DNA of 64,000 nt from Clostridium sp. Its GTDB lineage: Bacteria > Bacillota > Clostridia > Lachnospirales > Lachnospiraceae. The position numbers and the translations under genes were made by a program. Under the pieces are notes generated by a model. The model did not search any database. It saw only the letters and a list, made by a program, of their open reading frames with translations, and had not been told where the DNA came from. Within the stretch, counting starts at the first letter, position 1, and every line of letters starts with the position of its first letter. Shown here piece by piece: positions 61,581-64,000 of the stretch. Location: assembly GCA_023664325.1 (NCBI GenBank), contig JAMPFS010000002.1, forward strand, positions 1-64,000. Reading direction: 5' to 3'.

Positions 61581-62537
61581 CTACATTTCATTGTCCTTCT
61601 CTCTGTTTAATACCCTGTTCCGCACAAATACAAAGACAAGGACAATTACCGCTGCCACCGGTATCAAAGAACCGGGAGTTACGGTTTTGGGCATGGAATA
61701 GGAAACCAATGCCATCTCCCTGTCATAATCATACCATCCCTCTCTGGTATGTTTGTAAAAGTCTGCATCACTCTTTAAAAAGAACCGATAGTCCGGTGGT
61801 TTATATCCGCCTTCATCATCCCATGTCACATCCATGTTATACCAATACCCATCCACCTTTACCACATTCCATGCATGGTCGGAATCCGCCTCATAATCCT
61901 CGGAAGCGCCGACTACGATCCTTACCGGTATATCCATCTCTGCCAGCAGAATAAATGCCGCCATGCAATATCCCTGACAGACCATTTTGCCAGTCAGATA
62001 TCCTTCATAGTCCAAATAATTCTGATGCAGGTAATCATAATCATAGTTCCGAATCAGATAATCGTGAACCGCCTTCACGCTCTCATAATCTGACTCTTTT
62101 TTTAACTCTGCCGCCAGTTCCTTCATATGTTGGAAATACGCATCCACATCCTGCTTGTCATATTTGTAGGTCAGCCTGACCTCGATCCGCAGGTTGCGCT
62201 TCTCCGTGAAGCTCCCCTCATAAAACACCATTTCTATATGTTTCAAATAATATGCCAGATAACTTCCGCTTTCCGGCAGATCGTCCACATTGTGGTAATA
62301 CTCATACTCACTCAAGATTTTCTGATAATCTGCTCCCAATGTCCCCTGATAGGTATCATAATACATAACGTCTTTGTGATCCCTTACCTGCCGGCTTATC
62401 GCCTGATAAAATTCGTCTGTGCTTGAAACAATGATGCCCTGCTCTTCCTCTATGGCATCCGTCTGTGCCTGCACCGGTTTTATCTGACCTGCGCATCCAA
62501 GCAGAACCATCATGACAAATAATATTCTTTTCTTCAT
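61581..62537 (-). CDS. Secreted transglutaminase-domain protein with a C-terminal membrane anchor
   Basis: 318 residues. The N-terminal signal (KKRILFVMMVLLGCAGQIKPVQA) contains an LLGC that could be a lipobox, or be cleaved after VQA. The transglutaminase core follows: Cys in MVCQGYCMAAFILLAEM, His in ADSDHAWNVVKVDGYWYNMD and Asp in VTWDDEGG. A C-terminal helix (GSLIPVAAVIVLVFVFV) and charged tail anchor it. The frame begins with a TTG at 62564; the ATG at 62537 has AAAGGG four bases upstream. It belongs to the same kind as the protein at 9882-10991, though the two are otherwise distinct. Probably a surface protease or crosslinker. Confidence 0.85.
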   Translation of the reverse strand: MKKRILFVMMVLLGCAGQIKPVQAQTDAIEEEQGIIVSSTDEFYQAISRQVRDHKDVMYYDTYQGTLGADYQKILSEYEYYHNVDDLPESGSYLAYYLKHIEMVFYEGSFTEKRNLRIEVRLTYKYDKQDVDAYFQHMKELAAELKKESDYESVKAVHDYLIRNYDYDYLHQNYLDYEGYLTGKMVCQGYCMAAFILLAEMDIPVRIVVGASEDYEADSDHAWNVVKVDGYWYNMDVTWDDEGGYKPPDYRFFLKSDADFYKHTREGWYDYDREMALVSYSMPKTVTPGSLIPVAAVIVLVFVFVRNRVLNREKDNEM

Positions 62538-62635
62538 GCTACCCTTTCCCCTGCTTAAAAACAAACGGCGTTCACACCCGTGACCCCAAAGCCACAGATG
62601 CGCCCGCCTGCTTCCATCATTAAAAACTATGACAA

Positions 62636-64000
62636 TTATTCAACAGAATAATTCGGTGCTTCTTTCGTAATCTGAATATCATGCGGATGGCTCTCCTTAA
62701 GGGATGCTGCTGAAATCTCAACAAACTGCGCATTCTCATGCAAATCCTCTATTGTCTTGGCGCCACAATATCCCATGCCGGAACGAAGTCCTCCCATCAG
62801 CTGGAAGACCGTATCTTCCACGGTACCCTTATATGCCACACGGCCTTCTACGCCTTCCGGAACTAATTTCTTCGCATTCGCCTGGAAATAACGGTCTTTG
62901 CTTCCATTCTCCATAGCAGCAATGGAACCCATTCCCCGATATACTTTGTACTTACGTCCCTGATATAACTCAAACTCACCCGGAGACTCATCCGTACCGG
63001 CAAACAGACTGCCCATCATGCAAACATTTGCGCCTGCTGCAAGCGCTTTCGTAATATCACCGGAATATTTGATTCCGCCATCTGCAATCACCGGTATTCC
63101 ATATTCTTTCGCCACATCATAGGCATCCATAATTGCCGTAATCTGAGGAACGCCAATACCTGCAACGACACGGGTGGTACAGATGGAACCTGGTCCGATA
63201 CCAATCTTCACTGCATCGACTCCCATTTTAATCATTGCCTCTGCTCCACTTCTGGTCGCAACATTACCGGCAATCACCTGCAAATCCGGATATTTTTCAC
63301 GAATCAGTTTGAACGTCTTTAATACATTCGCTGAATGTCCATGTGCCGTATCAATGACAATCGCATCCACTTTGGATGCCACTAACTCATCCACACGGTC
63401 TGTAATGTCCGGAGTAACGCCAACCGCTGCTGCGCACAGAAGCCTTCCCTGCGAATCTTTTGCAGAATTTGGGTACTTAATCGTCTTCTCAATATCTTTA
63501 ATTGTAATCAGACCTTTTAAGTTGAAATCATCATCTACAATTGGAAGTTTTTCCTTGCGGGCTGCCGCAAGTACCTTCTTTGCCTCATCTAAAGTAATTC
63601 CCTCTTTTGCCGTAATCAGACCTTCTGTCGTCATGGATTCTTTGATTTTTTTGTTGTAATCCGTCTCAAACTTAAGATCCCGGTTTGTAATAATACCAAC
63701 CAGTTTCGTTCCCTCACAGATCGGCACACCGGAAATGCGGAATTTTGCCATCAGCTTATCTGCATCATCCAATGTATTGTCCGGAGTCAGGGAAAAAGGA
63801 TCCGTAATGACGCCATTTTCAGAACGCTTTACTTTATCGACTTCTTCCGCCTGTTCCTCAATGGACATATTTTTGTGAATGACTCCTATGCCGCCCTGTC
63901 GCGCCATCGCGATTGCCATTCTGTGTTCCGTCACGGTATCCATTCCGGAACTCATAAGCGGAATCTGTAATTGAATCTTCTTTGTAAGCTGCGTCCTCAA
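62636..64000 (-). CDS. guaB: IMP dehydrogenase, N-terminally cut by the window edge
   Basis: Oxidises IMP to XMP, the first committed step to GMP. The visible 454 residues lack roughly the first 30; the true start lies beyond base 64000. Two CBS domains lie in the first 190 visible residues (PFSLTPDNTLDDADKLM, TTEGLITAKEGITLDEA). The catalytic loop is GPGSICTTRVVAGIGVPQ with its Cys, preceded by GADAVKIG-like GVDAVKIG, and the flap region has KRYFQ-like KDRYFQANAKKLVPEGVEG. C-terminal PNYSVE-type end is intact. No terminator is evident between it and the transglutaminase gene. Confidence 0.95.
   Translation of the reverse strand: MRTQLTKKIQLQIPLMSSGMDTVTEHRMAIAMARQGGIGVIHKNMSIEEQAEEVDKVKRSENGVITDPFSLTPDNTLDDADKLMAKFRISGVPICEGTKLVGIITNRDLKFETDYNKKIKESMTTEGLITAKEGITLDEAKKVLAAARKEKLPIVDDDFNLKGLITIKDIEKTIKYPNSAKDSQGRLLCAAAVGVTPDITDRVDELVASKVDAIVIDTAHGHSANVLKTFKLIREKYPDLQVIAGNVATRSGAEAMIKMGVDAVKIGIGPGSICTTRVVAGIGVPQITAIMDAYDVAKEYGIPVIADGGIKYSGDITKALAAGANVCMMGSLFAGTDESPGEFELYQGRKYKVYRGMGSIAAMENGSKDRYFQANAKKLVPEGVEGRVAYKGTVEDTVFQLMGGLRSGMGYCGAKTIEDLHENAQFVEISAASLKESHPHDIQITKEAPNYSVE

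Noticed and set aside
1..64000. CRISPR array or prophage
   Set aside because: No regularly spaced repeats, cas genes, phage structural genes or transposases were seen anywhere in the window.

Overview
The window looks like a chromosomal core segment of an anaerobic, low-GC Clostridia bacterium, most likely a Lachnospiraceae member. This rests on gene content and order: the era-recO-glyS cluster with an alpha2-type glycyl-tRNA synthetase, a phenylalanine T-box, a PPi-type phosphofructokinase, rubrerythrin, a DUF4349 lipoprotein, strong AGGAGG ribosome sites and TTGACA-17-TATAAT promoters. I see no rRNA, CRISPR array, integrase, phage gene or transposase. Both window edges cut into other material, and guaB at the right edge lacks its N-terminus.

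Layout. 0-9 kb: a soluble PocR-type chemoreceptor with its own promoter, then a leftward run of M16 peptidase, DUF4349 lipoprotein, era, recO, lipoprotein and glyS. 9.1-9.3 kb: tRNA-Val and tRNA-Met with promoter and terminator. 9.4-15.2 kb: a DUF1700 and transglutaminase pair facing a rightward MoxR, DUF58, TgpA-like membrane protein and maf operon; the two promoters share one -35 box. 15.2-19.9 kb: a chemoreceptor, then a Tet(M)-like ribosomal GTPase fused to a YacP/Rae1-type NYN nuclease, with a MITE-like element in its 5' region. 20-23 kb: a small protein and a two-gene DNA repair pair (radical SAM protein plus partner) behind a LexA-type box. 22.8-25 kb: pta and queA. 25-35.4 kb: a five-gene operon of MoxR ATPase, DUF5682, VWA, SWIM and DUF4132 proteins, resembling the E. 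coli yehL-M-P-Q neighbourhood. 35.6-39.5 kb: pheST under a T-box. 39.5-44.9 kb: YihY/BrkB, SpoIID/LytB, a candidate structured RNA and cardiolipin synthase. 45-52.6 kb: phosphofructokinase, ptsH-ptsI, glgB, an EAL phosphodiesterase and two small unknown proteins. 52.6-64 kb: prfC, a small secreted protein, leuS, a beta-CASP RNase, a MurJ/SpoVB-type flippase, rubrerythrin, a second secreted transglutaminase and guaB.

Most genes serve translation (glyS, pheST, leuS, prfC, era, queA, tRNAs), central carbon and energy metabolism (pfk, pta, ptsHI, glgB) or the cell envelope. The items most worth a second look are the GTPase-NYN nuclease fusion, the five-gene MoxR/VWA operon, the pseudoknotted RNA candidate near 43.1 kb, the LexA-controlled radical SAM pair, the shared -35 promoter pair, and an HPr lacking the regulatory serine. 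Functions are inferred from sequence recognised by eye; no database search was run.
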